From NCBI RefSeq assembly GCF_032144095.1, contig NZ_JAVSNJ010000011.1, positions 1 to 64,000 on the forward strand: a stretch of DNA of 64,000 nt. The letters run 5' to 3'. Shown here piece after piece: positions 8,429 through 17,443 of the stretch; within the stretch, counting starts at the first letter, position 1, and each line of letters opens with the position of its first letter. Both the position numbers and the translations under genes were made by a program. The DNA is from Sphaerochaeta sp032144095 (GTDB taxonomy: Bacteria; Spirochaetota; Spirochaetia; Sphaerochaetales; Sphaerochaetaceae). The notes beneath the pieces were generated by a model, which was given only the letters and a program-made list of their open reading frames with translations, was not told the origin of the DNA and searched no databases.

Positions 8429-8936
8429 GGACCTGCTCATTGTAGTGGACATGCAGAAGGATTTTGTCTTTGGTTCCCTCGGAACACAAGAGGCCCAGGC
8501 TGTTGTCCAGAAGGTACGTGACAAGGTGGCCTTGCATACAGGGGAACTCTGGTTTACCCTCGACACCCACCAGAAGGACTACCTAGGGACCGCAGAAGGA
8601 AAGGCCCTCCCAGTGGAACACTGCATCAAGGGAACCGAAGGCCATGAGCTGGTCGATAAGCTCAAGGCCTTCACCTCACACGCCAGGCTGTTCGAAAAAC
8701 CAACCTTCGGTTCGGTCGAGATGGCAAAGGCACTGGAAGGGAGACCTGACATCGACAAGGTGACCCTTGTGGGGGTCTGCACCGATATCTGCGTCATTTC
8801 CAATGCACTGCTTTTGAAGGCTTTCCGCCCTGGTCTTGCCATAACCGTAGATAGTGCCTGCTGTGCGGGAACTACACCCGAAAACCATGAGGCATCTCTA
8901 GTTGCCATGAAATCCTGCCAAATTCAGGTGATTTAA
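8373..8936 (+). CDS. Isochorismatase/nicotinamidase-like cysteine hydrolase
   Basis: 187 residues of the cysteine hydrolase superfamily. The triad is visible: Asp in VVDMQKDF, Lys in FEKPTFGS and Cys in GVCTDICVISNA. The stretch TLDTHQKDY and HCIKGTEGHEL match the nicotinamidase-like branch, so hydrolysis of nicotinamide or a related amide is likely but the substrate is not proven. The start is unclear: ATGs at 8373, 8379 and 8385 all lie within dfx and none has a good SD; translation is probably coupled to dfx. The first 19 residues precede the conserved core. Confidence 0.85.
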   Translation: MEMYMHTVQSTDCGNPPSRDLLIVVDMQKDFVFGSLGTQEAQAVVQKVRDKVALHTGELWFTLDTHQKDYLGTAEGKALPVEHCIKGTEGHELVDKLKAFTSHARLFEKPTFGSVEMAKALEGRPDIDKVTLVGVCTDICVISNALLLKAFRPGLAITVDSACCAGTTPENHEASLVAMKSCQIQVI

Positions 8937-9021
8937 CCATTTTTTCTCTCATCCGCAATGGACAAATGAAGGCCCGCCCTTGTAGGATTGGGGGTACAGA
9001 CATCTTAGAAGGAGGCTGCTC

Positions 9022-10239
9022 ATGGAACAGTCCTTGTCGTATGTTCTGGTTACCCCCTATACCGTGGCAAAAAGCCGCACCGGTGGGGTCCTATCCAGAC
9101 TATTATCACGCATATCATTGGAACTAGTTGGCGCTCAGATGATCGCTATGGATCTGAAGATAGCTCAAGATTATGCTTCGATCATCAGAAACCGGGAAAA
9201 GGCGGAAAGTTTCATCGCATCGGTGATACTTGGTGATTATGTAGAGCAAAATCTCGCCCCCTCAGGAGGGTACCGCCACAGGTCCCTGCTACTGGTATTC
9301 CGCGGAGAAGATCCCTGCACCCAGCTTGCCCAGGTTTGTGGGGCCTTCCAGCCCGACAACAACACCGTTGAGATGGTAACCGGCCAGTCCATCCGCGACA
9401 CCTATGCTGACCTGATCTTCACAGACGAAGCGAAGACCAATGTCTCGTACTTCGAGCCAGCGGTGCTCACAGCCCTGACACAAAGTGAAGCAGATACCAC
9501 CCTCTCTCTCTTCTCCTCATGGCTACCGGAGCAGAAGAACATCATCGAGACCCGGCACAGGCATGAGGGAACCGAGAGGACCCTGGTCATCATCAAACCG
9601 GACAACTGGATCTATGCCTCTTCCCGCCCTGGCATGATCATTGACATGTTCTCCAGGACAGGGTTGCGCATCATCGGCATGAAAGTGCTGAAAATGTCCG
9701 TGGCCCAGGCCCTCCAGTTCTATGGCCCCATCAAGGATGGGCTGAAGAAGAGACTTGCACCGGTGTATGGAATGCAGGCCAGGGAACTGCTGGAACGTGA
9801 CTTCAACGTCCTGCTTCCCGACCAACTGCAGGACATCCTGACCCAAAGCTTTGGGGACATGTACTCAGAAGAACAGTTTGAGAGCATTGTGGAGTTCATG
9901 GCAGGCATCAAGCCAAGTGCCTGCGACAAGGGCCATCTTGAGGACCCGGGTTTGGTGAAGTGTATGGTACTGGTCTATGAAGGGGTCAATGCAGTGCAGA
10001 AGATCCGGGATGTCCTGGGACCTACCGACCCCAACAAGGCACCGGCAGGAACCATACGGCGCGAATTCGGAACCAACATCCGGGTAAACGCTGCACATGC
10101 CTCTGACAGTGCCGAGAATGCACAACGTGAGATGGGCGTGCTGAACCTGGAGTACAACTCCCTGGCTTCCCTGCTCAAGCAGTACATCTCCACTTCCCTC
10201 CCTCCTACAGTAATCGCTTCTGGCCAACCAACGACCTGA
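9022..10239 (+). CDS. Tandem nucleoside diphosphate kinase-domain protein
   Basis: 405 residues with two NDK-like folds. The second (about 185-385) begins RTLVIIKPDNW, and ends with GPTDPNKAPAGTIRREFG and NAAHASDS, so the phosphoryl-accepting His and the surrounding Gly-Thr-Ile-Arg are kept. An insertion (about 240-320) makes it longer than a classic 140-residue NDK. The first (1-175) keeps the overall pattern (SYVLVTPYTVAKSRTGGVLSRLL, then QSIRDTYADLI and YFEPAV) but lacks the active-site His. It may regulate the second half or bind nucleotide. AAGGAGG precedes the ATG. The 3' end overlaps the convergent DUF438 gene by 35 bases. Confidence 0.82.
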   Translation: MEQSLSYVLVTPYTVAKSRTGGVLSRLLSRISLELVGAQMIAMDLKIAQDYASIIRNREKAESFIASVILGDYVEQNLAPSGGYRHRSLLLVFRGEDPCTQLAQVCGAFQPDNNTVEMVTGQSIRDTYADLIFTDEAKTNVSYFEPAVLTALTQSEADTTLSLFSSWLPEQKNIIETRHRHEGTERTLVIIKPDNWIYASSRPGMIIDMFSRTGLRIIGMKVLKMSVAQALQFYGPIKDGLKKRLAPVYGMQARELLERDFNVLLPDQLQDILTQSFGDMYSEEQFESIVEFMAGIKPSACDKGHLEDPGLVKCMVLVYEGVNAVQKIRDVLGPTDPNKAPAGTIRREFGTNIRVNAAHASDSAENAQREMGVLNLEYNSLASLLKQYISTSLPPTVIASGQPTT

Positions 10240-11308
10240 GGTGGGTCGCATCCTGGGTGACCTCCAAGGTCCCCAGGTAGAGGTTGTTCCTATCCCGTAC
10301 AGCAAAGTACTCGATGTGAACGAACCGGCCCTGTAGGGTAAGATAGAATTCAGCAGAATCCTCGCTTCCTTCCTTGAAGGAGGTGAGGATTTTTTCTACT
10401 GTCCCCACACTCTTTGGTGGATGGCAGTTCTGGACGAGGCGCCCTATCACCTGGGGGGAACGGGGAAAGATCCTGTGGGGCGGGTCGGAGTAGAAGCAGA
10501 CACGGTCATCCTTGTCGATGAAGGCGATATCCAGGGGAAGCAAGGTAAATATCTGCTGCAGGACCTCACTATCCAGCGTTCCTGTTGGAGAGACAAAAAA
10601 TGAGGATGGCAAGGGTGAAGGGAGTTTCTGTTCTGCAACAAGGCTCTCATAGACAACAGGAAAAAGTATCTGCTGCTCCCTATAGTGCAGGATCTGCACA
10701 TGGAAATAGAACTGCCCAAACGTTTTCCAGAACTCCTGAAGACTTACGTCTCCCTCCTTCAACAATGCCTTGCGAAGGGCAAGGGTCCTGTCCTGGAGTG
10801 CCCACATCAGCTTGACGCAACTGTGATGGGCCTCAGCCCGCTCAAACAGGGGGAAGAGTTCGTTCTGGAGGCGTTGGTAGTGCAGAGCCAACAGGTCGGT
10901 CTCTGCAATGCGCCTCTTGAGCATTGCTATCCCAACCACCCCGTCCTTCTCCTTCTTCTGTATCTGCAACGAGAGGCTTTGCATCTGTCCGGAGAACTCC
11001 TGCAAGGCGATATTCTCCAAGTTCAGGCTATGGAGCAGATGGTCCTCCGGATAGGTGGGCTTGGAAAAGGCTTCCAGAGCCTGGCTCACAGCACGGATAA
11101 ACTGGGAGACAGGCACAGAAAGCCCTTCAACATCCACTGCACTGCTGAGGACACGGTCCAGAGCCTCATTGACCTCAAAGGGGTTGGTACCCTTCAGGTC
11201 GGATTCATAGGCCTGGAACTCCGGTTTTCCGGCTTTTTTGGCAATGAGCAGGTGCAGGTACTCAACCAGACGGTTGATACGGGGCATTTCTTGCAGTGAC
11301 TGGTTCAT
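10205..11308 (-). CDS. DUF438 protein: hemerythrin-like domain plus PAS domain
   Basis: 367 residues. The N-terminal about 85 residues are the DUF438 cap; residues 140-230 form a hemerythrin-like four-helix region (NELFPLFERAEAHHSCVKLMWALQD, FYFHVQILHYREQQILFP) able to bind a diiron or other cofactor; residues 260-360 are a PAS_10 domain (LDIAFIDKDDRVCFYSD, CHPPKSVGTVEKILTSFK, FVHIEYFAVRDRNNLYLGTLEVTQD). Such proteins are thought to sense oxygen, NO or redox state in anaerobes. No output domain is attached, so a partner is implied. GAGGAG lies before the ATG. Confidence 0.87.
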   Translation of the reverse strand: MNQSLQEMPRINRLVEYLHLLIAKKAGKPEFQAYESDLKGTNPFEVNEALDRVLSSAVDVEGLSVPVSQFIRAVSQALEAFSKPTYPEDHLLHSLNLENIALQEFSGQMQSLSLQIQKKEKDGVVGIAMLKRRIAETDLLALHYQRLQNELFPLFERAEAHHSCVKLMWALQDRTLALRKALLKEGDVSLQEFWKTFGQFYFHVQILHYREQQILFPVVYESLVAEQKLPSPLPSSFFVSPTGTLDSEVLQQIFTLLPLDIAFIDKDDRVCFYSDPPHRIFPRSPQVIGRLVQNCHPPKSVGTVEKILTSFKEGSEDSAEFYLTLQGRFVHIEYFAVRDRNNLYLGTLEVTQDATHLRSLVGQKRLL

Positions 11309-11446
11309 GATGGCTCCTCATACCCAGTATATACCAACTACGGTTGTGGGGGGAGGAGGCCCAAGAAAATTTGTAGAGTATCGACCTACCTGCTGTTTTG
11401 CGAAATATAGCTTGCAATAGAGGGGTGGAGGCTGTACTGTTCACCC

Positions 11447-12205
11447 ATGGAAAAACAGAAAAGTCACCAAAAGGCTAATTTGCTCATCCTTCTTTTCTTG
11501 TTCGCCTGTTGCCAGGTTGGAGCCAGCCCCCAACTGTTCATGCAGAGTCTTTTCCTCAACGAGAGCATCACCAGCACCAGCGAATATGGCAACCGAATCA
11601 CCATGGGATTTGGGAAGGGTTCCCTGCACACTACAGCAAGCCTACGGTTCCAATATCCAGAGACCAGCCTGACCTTCCATGCAACGCAAGGGTCGACATC
11701 CTCTAAGGAGCTAGTCCATCCCCTCTTTCTGGCGAACATACACTATTTTTCCCATGCTCAAAACAATGGGTCAACCTCAGCCCTGGTCGCATTTGGCTTT
11801 AGTGCAAGAACCCCGTTTCCCCCCTATGCCACGATGGTGACGACAAGCGCTGGAGTGCACATGAACAGCAGCTGGTCAAAGAGCCACGACCACAACCTAT
11901 GGAGCTTCTCCCCGCACCTGGCGATCTCCTGCAGCCAGGAGTTCATGGACCTTCTCTTCCTTACCCTCTTCATCACTACCGACACCCTTTCGCTGCATGA
12001 GAGCCAACTCGCCTTCTTCTATGGAGGATCGGCTGCCCTGGCCCTCAGCGACACCCTGTTCCTGGTCGTAAGGCCATTGGTGAGGTTCAGTGACCTTCGC
12101 AACGAATCCCAGTTCATCACCATGCGGGAGATCTCATTCGCCATCTGTTGGGCAGGGCCTTCAGAGAGGGCGACCATGCTCCGTGACCTGGGGGTGTGGC
12201 TATGA
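11447..12205 (+). CDS. Exported protein of unknown function
   Basis: 252 residues with a clear signal peptide (LLILLFLFACCQVGAS, cleavage near residue 27; the double Cys is not a convincing lipobox because no small residue pair follows). The rest is rich in aromatic and Ser/Thr residues with alternating hydrophobic stretches, which suggests a beta-rich periplasmic or outer-membrane protein; I do not recognise a family. Its stop overlaps the next gene's ATG (ATGA at 12202-12205), so it is co-translated with the lipoprotein phosphoesterase and probably works in the same envelope process. No good SD precedes the ATG. Confidence 0.72.
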   Translation: MEKQKSHQKANLLILLFLFACCQVGASPQLFMQSLFLNESITSTSEYGNRITMGFGKGSLHTTASLRFQYPETSLTFHATQGSTSSKELVHPLFLANIHYFSHAQNNGSTSALVAFGFSARTPFPPYATMVTTSAGVHMNSSWSKSHDHNLWSFSPHLAISCSQEFMDLLFLTLFITTDTLSLHESQLAFFYGGSAALALSDTLFLVVRPLVRFSDLRNESQFITMREISFAICWAGPSERATMLRDLGVWL

Positions 12206-13131
12206 AAAAGACCCTTCTGCTCGTTGCACTGCCACTGCTGCTGCTCTCGTGTGACCTTTCAAACCTGCAGATCCTCGATGGGGAGAAGGCTTCAAGGGAG
12301 AAGAACACCTTCGTCATCACCGACGCCATGGAAGAGCCATCATCATTCACGCTGCTCATTACCGGGGACCAACACTTCGGGCGAAGGGATGACGGGGTCT
12401 ACTATGCAAACGACCTGTTCTTCTCCTGGGTCAGGCAGTATCAGAGCCAGCATACCGAAAGCGAAGATCATCTGACCCACATGGTGAGCCTCGGCGACAG
12501 CACCAACAATTCCAGAAAGGAGGAGTTCCAGGCCTACAGGAATTTTACCCTAACCCTCCTTGAGGAGGGCATCACCACCTATTCCATCAAGGGCAACCAC
12601 GATATCCGGCTTGCCAGCGATGGCATTGCACTTTGGAAAACCTATGTCGATGAGTACAACTACCAAGGCTTCTCCCATAGGGGGGTCTCCTTCTACCTGT
12701 TGGATACGGCAAACAGGACCCTTGGCCGTACACAGATGCATGAGCTGCAGGATGCAGTAAAAAGGGATAGCAGGCCAAAGCTCTTCTTCTCCCACATGCC
12801 CTTGTATGGGAATGCATCACTGATCTACCTGGTGCTGGGAAATACCCAGGAAAGGGAAAACCTCATCAGACTCATGGTGGAGAACTCAGCTAAGCTCTTC
12901 CTCAGTGGCCACCACCATCAGGGGGATATCTGGTATAGCTTCAGGCGCACTACCTCCGAGTTTATCGCAGGGGCCTTCCATGGGAGGGATTCCTTCATCG
13001 AGACGACAAAACCCAGGTGGTACCTTCTCCATTTCGATGTTCCATCGAATTGCATAACCGTTGTTCGCTACCAGGTGGAAAAAGACCAAACGGTAACCGA
13101 AAAACTCATGGAGACCTTCCCCATAGAGTAA
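12202..13131 (+). CDS. Metallophosphoesterase lipoprotein
   Basis: 309 residues from the ATG at 12202 (an in-frame GTG at 12196 is possible but ATGA coupling favours 12202). The lipobox LLLLSC anchors it to a membrane. The calcineurin-like metal motifs appear in order: GDQHFG (about residue 56), SLGDSTNN, KGNHDI, FFSHMPLY and SGHHHQGDIW. It is therefore an extracytoplasmic phosphoesterase or nuclease-type hydrolase with a two-metal centre; the substrate cannot be read from sequence. Confidence 0.87.
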   Translation: MKKTLLLVALPLLLLSCDLSNLQILDGEKASREKNTFVITDAMEEPSSFTLLITGDQHFGRRDDGVYYANDLFFSWVRQYQSQHTESEDHLTHMVSLGDSTNNSRKEEFQAYRNFTLTLLEEGITTYSIKGNHDIRLASDGIALWKTYVDEYNYQGFSHRGVSFYLLDTANRTLGRTQMHELQDAVKRDSRPKLFFSHMPLYGNASLIYLVLGNTQERENLIRLMVENSAKLFLSGHHHQGDIWYSFRRTTSEFIAGAFHGRDSFIETTKPRWYLLHFDVPSNCITVVRYQVEKDQTVTEKLMETFPIE

Positions 13132-13213
13132 AGTCAAACACTCCTGGTGCGACCTGTAGTCGAGATGCACATTCTGCTTGCAAACCTATGCGCTATTGCC
13201 TATAGTGCAACCC

Positions 13214-14095
13214 ATGATAGCCTACTCATTCATGCAAATGTTGCCCATTCTTCTGCTTTCCCTGGCCGGATATCTGTTTGCCAGGGTCTATACGATCAAC
13301 CTCGATACCCTGGTAATACTCATCTCAGACCTGCTTATGCCTGCCCTGGTGTTTATCTCACTCTACCACAGTGACATACATGCCTCCCTGGTCTTTGACC
13401 TGGCAGGGGCGACGACCATGGTTGTCGTCCTGCTCGCCCTCACCTCCTTTCTCTATGCCAAGGCCTTCAGGCTGGACAGGCGGACCTTCATGCCCTCGCT
13501 CATCTTCATGAACTCAGGCTTCTTGGGCATCCCGCTGATGCAGCTGTGGGGTGGCGTTGCAGCGATGAACCTCATCGTGATCTACGACCAGATCCAGACA
13601 ATCTACATCTTTACCCTGGGAATTCTCATCATCACCGGGGGGCTGACGAAAAAATCGTTTGCAACGATCGTGAAGTCCCCCATCCTCTGGGCTGTATTCG
13701 CCGGGTTCCTCTTTCGCATCACAGACCTCACCATCCCGGCTCCCCTGGTGACGAGCTTTGAGTTTGCAGGCAATGCTGCCCCTCCCCTTGCCGCCTTCAC
13801 CTTGGGGGTATCGCTGAAGAGTACCAAGTGGCATCTTGACCGGCATATTGCAGGGGCACTGCTCATACGGTTTGTCGGAGGGTTCCTATTCGGCTTGCTG
13901 GCAACAAAAATCTTTGGCCTCACAGGTCTGAGCAGGAGCGTGGTACTGGTTGCCTCGGCCCTCCCCTCTGCTGTATTCACCTCTGTCCTGCCTATACGGT
14001 ATGGGGTCAGGTCCGACTTCGGAAGTACCATGGTCATACTCTCCACCATCCTGGGCATCATCACAATTCCCCTCAGTTTTCTGCTTGCGGCCTGA
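13214..14095 (+). CDS. AEC (auxin efflux carrier) family transporter
   Basis: About 293 residues with ten predicted hydrophobic segments arranged as two halves, starting LPILLLSLAGYLFAR. The family pattern LLMPALVFISL in the second helix and GNAAPPLAAFTLGVSL after the mid-protein loop identify AEC; bacterial members export or take up malate and other small carboxylates. The frame is open from 13178, but the first hydrophobic helix begins right after the ATG at 13214; neither start has a strong SD, so the start is uncertain. Confidence 0.85.
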   Translation: MIAYSFMQMLPILLLSLAGYLFARVYTINLDTLVILISDLLMPALVFISLYHSDIHASLVFDLAGATTMVVVLLALTSFLYAKAFRLDRRTFMPSLIFMNSGFLGIPLMQLWGGVAAMNLIVIYDQIQTIYIFTLGILIITGGLTKKSFATIVKSPILWAVFAGFLFRITDLTIPAPLVTSFEFAGNAAPPLAAFTLGVSLKSTKWHLDRHIAGALLIRFVGGFLFGLLATKIFGLTGLSRSVVLVASALPSAVFTSVLPIRYGVRSDFGSTMVILSTILGIITIPLSFLLAA

Positions 14096-14155
14096 AACAA
14101 TCTAGCTTTCCTCTCCTGTATATGGTTCACTTAGTTAACCTGTAGGAGAATAGCG

Positions 14156-15391
14156 ATGAAAAAACATTTGGTCCTGATGGCTCTTCTTGTGCTTTCCACA
14201 TTTCTCGGTTCTGCCGGGCTTGCTGAAAAAGCACCGGTAGAAAGGGTTGGAAACAACCCAGCTCTCTTTACCCAATCAGTACAGCAGTTTTCCGACAAGC
14301 TGTTCTTTGCCCAGAACTATCATGGGGAAAATGCCATGCTCTCCCCCCTCTCGGTCTACCTCGCCTTGGGCATGACGGCCAATGGAGCCAACGGGAACAC
14401 CCTCTCATCGATGCTCGACCTCCTGGCTCCTGAAAGAGGCTCACTGGAATCCTTGAACAGGGGAAATGCCCACTATGTGCAGGGGCTTGCAGACCTCGCT
14501 GACATAGAGCTGAGCATAGCCAACAGCATCTGGCTCAACCAGAAGATTCCCTTCGACCAGGGGTTCCTCAAAAAGGACAGGGAGTACTACAAGGCGACTG
14601 CAAAAAACCTTGATTTTGGGGCCAAAAGCTCACTTTCCACCATAAACGGATGGGTCAGCGACTCCACAAGGGGAACCATCAAGTCCATCATCGACTCGAT
14701 AGATCCAAGCGCCCTGATGTATCTCATAAATGCAGTCTATTTCAAGGGTGATTGGCTAAATCCCTTTACCAAAGGCAGCACCTACGACCAGGGCTTTAGC
14801 GTAGAGGACGAGCAGGTAGTTGTTCCTTTCATGCATCAGAGCAGCAGTTTCCCCTATGCCGAGGCACTGGGTGGGCAGGTTCTCCTGCTACCCTATAGCA
14901 ACGAGCGGTTTGCATTCGTTGCCATCCTGCCCAATGAGGAGACAACACTGGATACCTGGCTTGCCAGCCAAAAACAACAAGGATTCACCCAAAGGCTCTT
15001 CGATGCGGTCGATACCCTGCACTACACCCGCATGGATCTCTCCCTTCCCAAGTTCGAGGCCTCCTATTCCGACTCCCTGGTCGATGAGCTTGAGCTGTTG
15101 GGCATGACCGACCCCTTCGATGCAGGGGAGGCTGACTTCTCGCTCATGGTTGAGAGCAGGACCAAGGACCTGGTAATCGGGGAGATCCTGCACAAGACGT
15201 TCATCCGTGTCGATGAGAAGGGTTCAGAGGCTGCTGCTGTCACAGCCATCATGATGAAGGCGACCAGCATGGCCTACCGGGAGGAGCTGCTTGTCCTGAC
15301 CTTCGACAGGCCATTCTTCTATGCGATCATAGACAGGGAGGCAGAGATCTCCCTGTTTATGGGGACCATGCAGAATCCTGAGGCCAAGTGA
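14156..15391 (+). CDS. Secreted serpin (serine protease inhibitor)
   Basis: 411 residues with a Sec signal peptide (LVLMALLVLSTFLGSAGLA, cleaved near residue 24). Serpin signatures are present: NAMLSPLSVYLALGMTANGA, NSIWLNQK, INGWVSDSTRGTIKSII, LINAVYFKGDW, and the breach/C-terminal DRPFFYAIID. The hinge before the reactive loop is EKGSEAAAVTA, which has the short side chains needed for loop insertion, so it should be an active inhibitor. Counting from the hinge places the scissile bond near the Thr-Ser of IMMKATSMA, which would suit elastase- or subtilisin-like targets. TAGGAGA precedes the ATG. It stands alone, with no protease gene nearby. Confidence 0.95.
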   Translation: MKKHLVLMALLVLSTFLGSAGLAEKAPVERVGNNPALFTQSVQQFSDKLFFAQNYHGENAMLSPLSVYLALGMTANGANGNTLSSMLDLLAPERGSLESLNRGNAHYVQGLADLADIELSIANSIWLNQKIPFDQGFLKKDREYYKATAKNLDFGAKSSLSTINGWVSDSTRGTIKSIIDSIDPSALMYLINAVYFKGDWLNPFTKGSTYDQGFSVEDEQVVVPFMHQSSSFPYAEALGGQVLLLPYSNERFAFVAILPNEETTLDTWLASQKQQGFTQRLFDAVDTLHYTRMDLSLPKFEASYSDSLVDELELLGMTDPFDAGEADFSLMVESRTKDLVIGEILHKTFIRVDEKGSEAAAVTAIMMKATSMAYREELLVLTFDRPFFYAIIDREAEISLFMGTMQNPEAK

Positions 15392-15404
15392 GGAAACCGA
15401 GAAT

Positions 15405-16082
15405 CTAGGAGTTTGCAAGCTCCCGGGTCAGGGAGAACTCAAGACTCCTGTCCTTGTAGTAGCCCCGCTTCTCAACGGGCATGAGGGCCGCCATCCTGAG
15501 CATGATCTCGTCGATGAGGGCTTCGCGGGTAGTGGCGTCGATACGCCCCCCCTTCTGGATGATCTCAAAGGGTTTTCCCACCGCTATGGTGATGGGAGTT
15601 CGTCTCAGATGTTTGAGATTCTTTGCAAAGCTGGTGAGCCCTAAGATTACCACAGGCACCATGGGAGCATCCTTCTTGTGGGCCAAGAAGGCTATCCCGG
15701 CCTTGCCCTGCTGCAGGCACTCGTCCTTGCTTCGGGTCCCTTCGGGGGCCATGGCAAGAATCTCCTTGCGGTCCAGTGCCGCCAGACAGGCTTCCATGGT
15801 TTCACGGCCCATATTCTCACGGTCGACAGGTATGCTTCGCCACAAACCCATGACCCAGCCAAGGAACTTGTTGTTCCACAACTCCTTCTTTGCCATGGCA
15901 AGCAGGTTGCTCCGCTTGAGAAACACATAGAGCATAGGTCCATCAAGGACATAGGTATGGTTAGCCAGCAAGAGAAGGGGACCATCCTGGGGGACTTTCT
16001 TCAGTTCTTCAAGGTTTATACGACAGGTGACCCTAAAAAAACATCTCAATACAGCATTGACGAATCTTTCCGATAGTTTCAT
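15405..16082 (-). CDS. plsC: 1-acyl-sn-glycerol-3-phosphate acyltransferase-like protein
   Basis: 225 residues from the ATG at 16082 (the frame extends to a TTG at 16088). Motif I is NHTYVLD (H-x4-D), motif III is PEGTRSKDE; motif II FLGWVMGLWRSIPVDRE and a final hydrophobic VPVVILGL agree with the PlsC family. It adds the second acyl chain in phosphatidic acid synthesis, or acts on a related lysolipid, at the inner face of the membrane. It converges with the serpin gene with a 13-base gap and is divergent from the aldo/keto reductase. Confidence 0.9.
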   Translation of the reverse strand: MKLSERFVNAVLRCFFRVTCRINLEELKKVPQDGPLLLLANHTYVLDGPMLYVFLKRSNLLAMAKKELWNNKFLGWVMGLWRSIPVDRENMGRETMEACLAALDRKEILAMAPEGTRSKDECLQQGKAGIAFLAHKKDAPMVPVVILGLTSFAKNLKHLRRTPITIAVGKPFEIIQKGGRIDATTREALIDEIMLRMAALMPVEKRGYYKDRSLEFSLTRELANS

Positions 16083-16190
16083 GGCCAAACTATAGCAGAG
16101 AGACCGTCAGCGATAAAGAGGAGAATTGAAAAATCTTCCTTTTCCCTACCTTCCCTTTTTGTGGTATGGTTAGGACAAGGAGCGACAAAT

Positions 16191-17336
16191 ATGGAAACCA
16201 GGTCATTTGAAAAATTGGGCATCACCACCTCACTGCTAGGGTTTGGGGCAATGCGGCTTCCCTTGACAGCGGAAGGTGCAATTGACGAAAAGCCTGCCGA
16301 AGAGATGATCGACCTGGCCATACACTCAGGGGTAAACTACATCGATACCGCATACCCGTACCATAAGGGGGCAAGTGAGCCCTTTGTCGGGCGTGTACTG
16401 CACAAGTACCCGAGGAAATCCTTTTTCCTTGCATCCAAGCTTCCCAACTGGCTTGTCAACTCCCTCGATGATGCAAAGAGAATCTTCAATGAACAGCTTC
16501 AACGCCTCCAGGTCGACCATATCGACTTCTATCTGCTACACTCCCTTGATGGAAAGGCGTATGACAAGATGGTCGAGCTGGGCATCCCCTCCTACCTGGA
16601 AGAACTGAAGGCAAGTGGGAAGATCCGATACATAGGATTTTCCTTCCACTCCATCTACGAGGACTTTGCACACATCATCAGAACGAGGGATTGGGACTTC
16701 TGCCAGATCCAGTACAACTATCTTGATACCGAGGAGCAGGCAGGCATCAAGGGGTATCTGCTAGCGGAAAAGCTGGGCATCCCCGTCATTGTCATGGAAC
16801 CGATCAAGGGAGGGAGCCTTGCCACCCTCCCCCCCGACCTACAGCAACACCTTGACGAGCTTGACAGCCATGCAAGCCCTGCCTCTTTTGCATTGCGCTG
16901 GGTGGGCAGCCATCCGTTTGTGAAGGTCATCCTCAGTGGCATGTCGACCCTAGAGCAGGTAGCCGACAACCTCAGGACCTTCTCCGATTTCAAGAAGCTT
17001 GACGAGAAGGAGTATAGGGCCCTGGATACCATTGGCCAGACGATGAGGGGCCGGGTGGGCAATGGCTGCACAGGGTGCAAATACTGCATGCCCTGTCCTT
17101 TCGGTGTGGACATCCCCGGCAACTTTTCCCTTTGGAACGAGTATAGGATGTTCCAGAACTATGCCATGGTCAAAAAGCAATGGGAGAACCCCAACGGCCA
17201 GGATGGCCGCCCCCCAGTGTGTACCGAATGCGGCCAGTGCGTTCCACTCTGCCCCCAACAGATCAACATTCCCGAAGACCTGAAAAAGGTGCAGGATGAA
17301 CTTTCCAAAGCCATGGCCAGTCACGAACACCTGTAG
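16191..17336 (+). CDS. Aldo/keto reductase with C-terminal 4Fe-4S domain
   Basis: 381 residues from the ATG at 16191, which has AAGGAG 8 bases upstream (the longer open frame from 16161 lacks an SD). The N-terminal TIM barrel has the AKR tetrad: Asp/Tyr in YIDTAYPYH, Lys in LASKLPNW and His in FYLLHSLD. After residue 285 come CTGCKYCMPCPFGVDIP and CTECGQCVPLCPQQINIP, enough cysteines for two iron-sulfur clusters. Enzymes of this type in anaerobes probably couple ferredoxin-like electrons to carbonyl reduction; the substrate is unknown. Confidence 0.92.
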   Translation: METRSFEKLGITTSLLGFGAMRLPLTAEGAIDEKPAEEMIDLAIHSGVNYIDTAYPYHKGASEPFVGRVLHKYPRKSFFLASKLPNWLVNSLDDAKRIFNEQLQRLQVDHIDFYLLHSLDGKAYDKMVELGIPSYLEELKASGKIRYIGFSFHSIYEDFAHIIRTRDWDFCQIQYNYLDTEEQAGIKGYLLAEKLGIPVIVMEPIKGGSLATLPPDLQQHLDELDSHASPASFALRWVGSHPFVKVILSGMSTLEQVADNLRTFSDFKKLDEKEYRALDTIGQTMRGRVGNGCTGCKYCMPCPFGVDIPGNFSLWNEYRMFQNYAMVKKQWENPNGQDGRPPVCTECGQCVPLCPQQINIPEDLKKVQDELSKAMASHEHL

Positions 17337-17443
17337 GGGGAGAGCAAAACAATTGAGGGAATGACTCTTTTTTTCTCGGAGGAAAGACTCGTTATTTTTC
17401 TTTCTTTCCTCTATTCTGTACCCCTATATAAAGCGAGACCACC

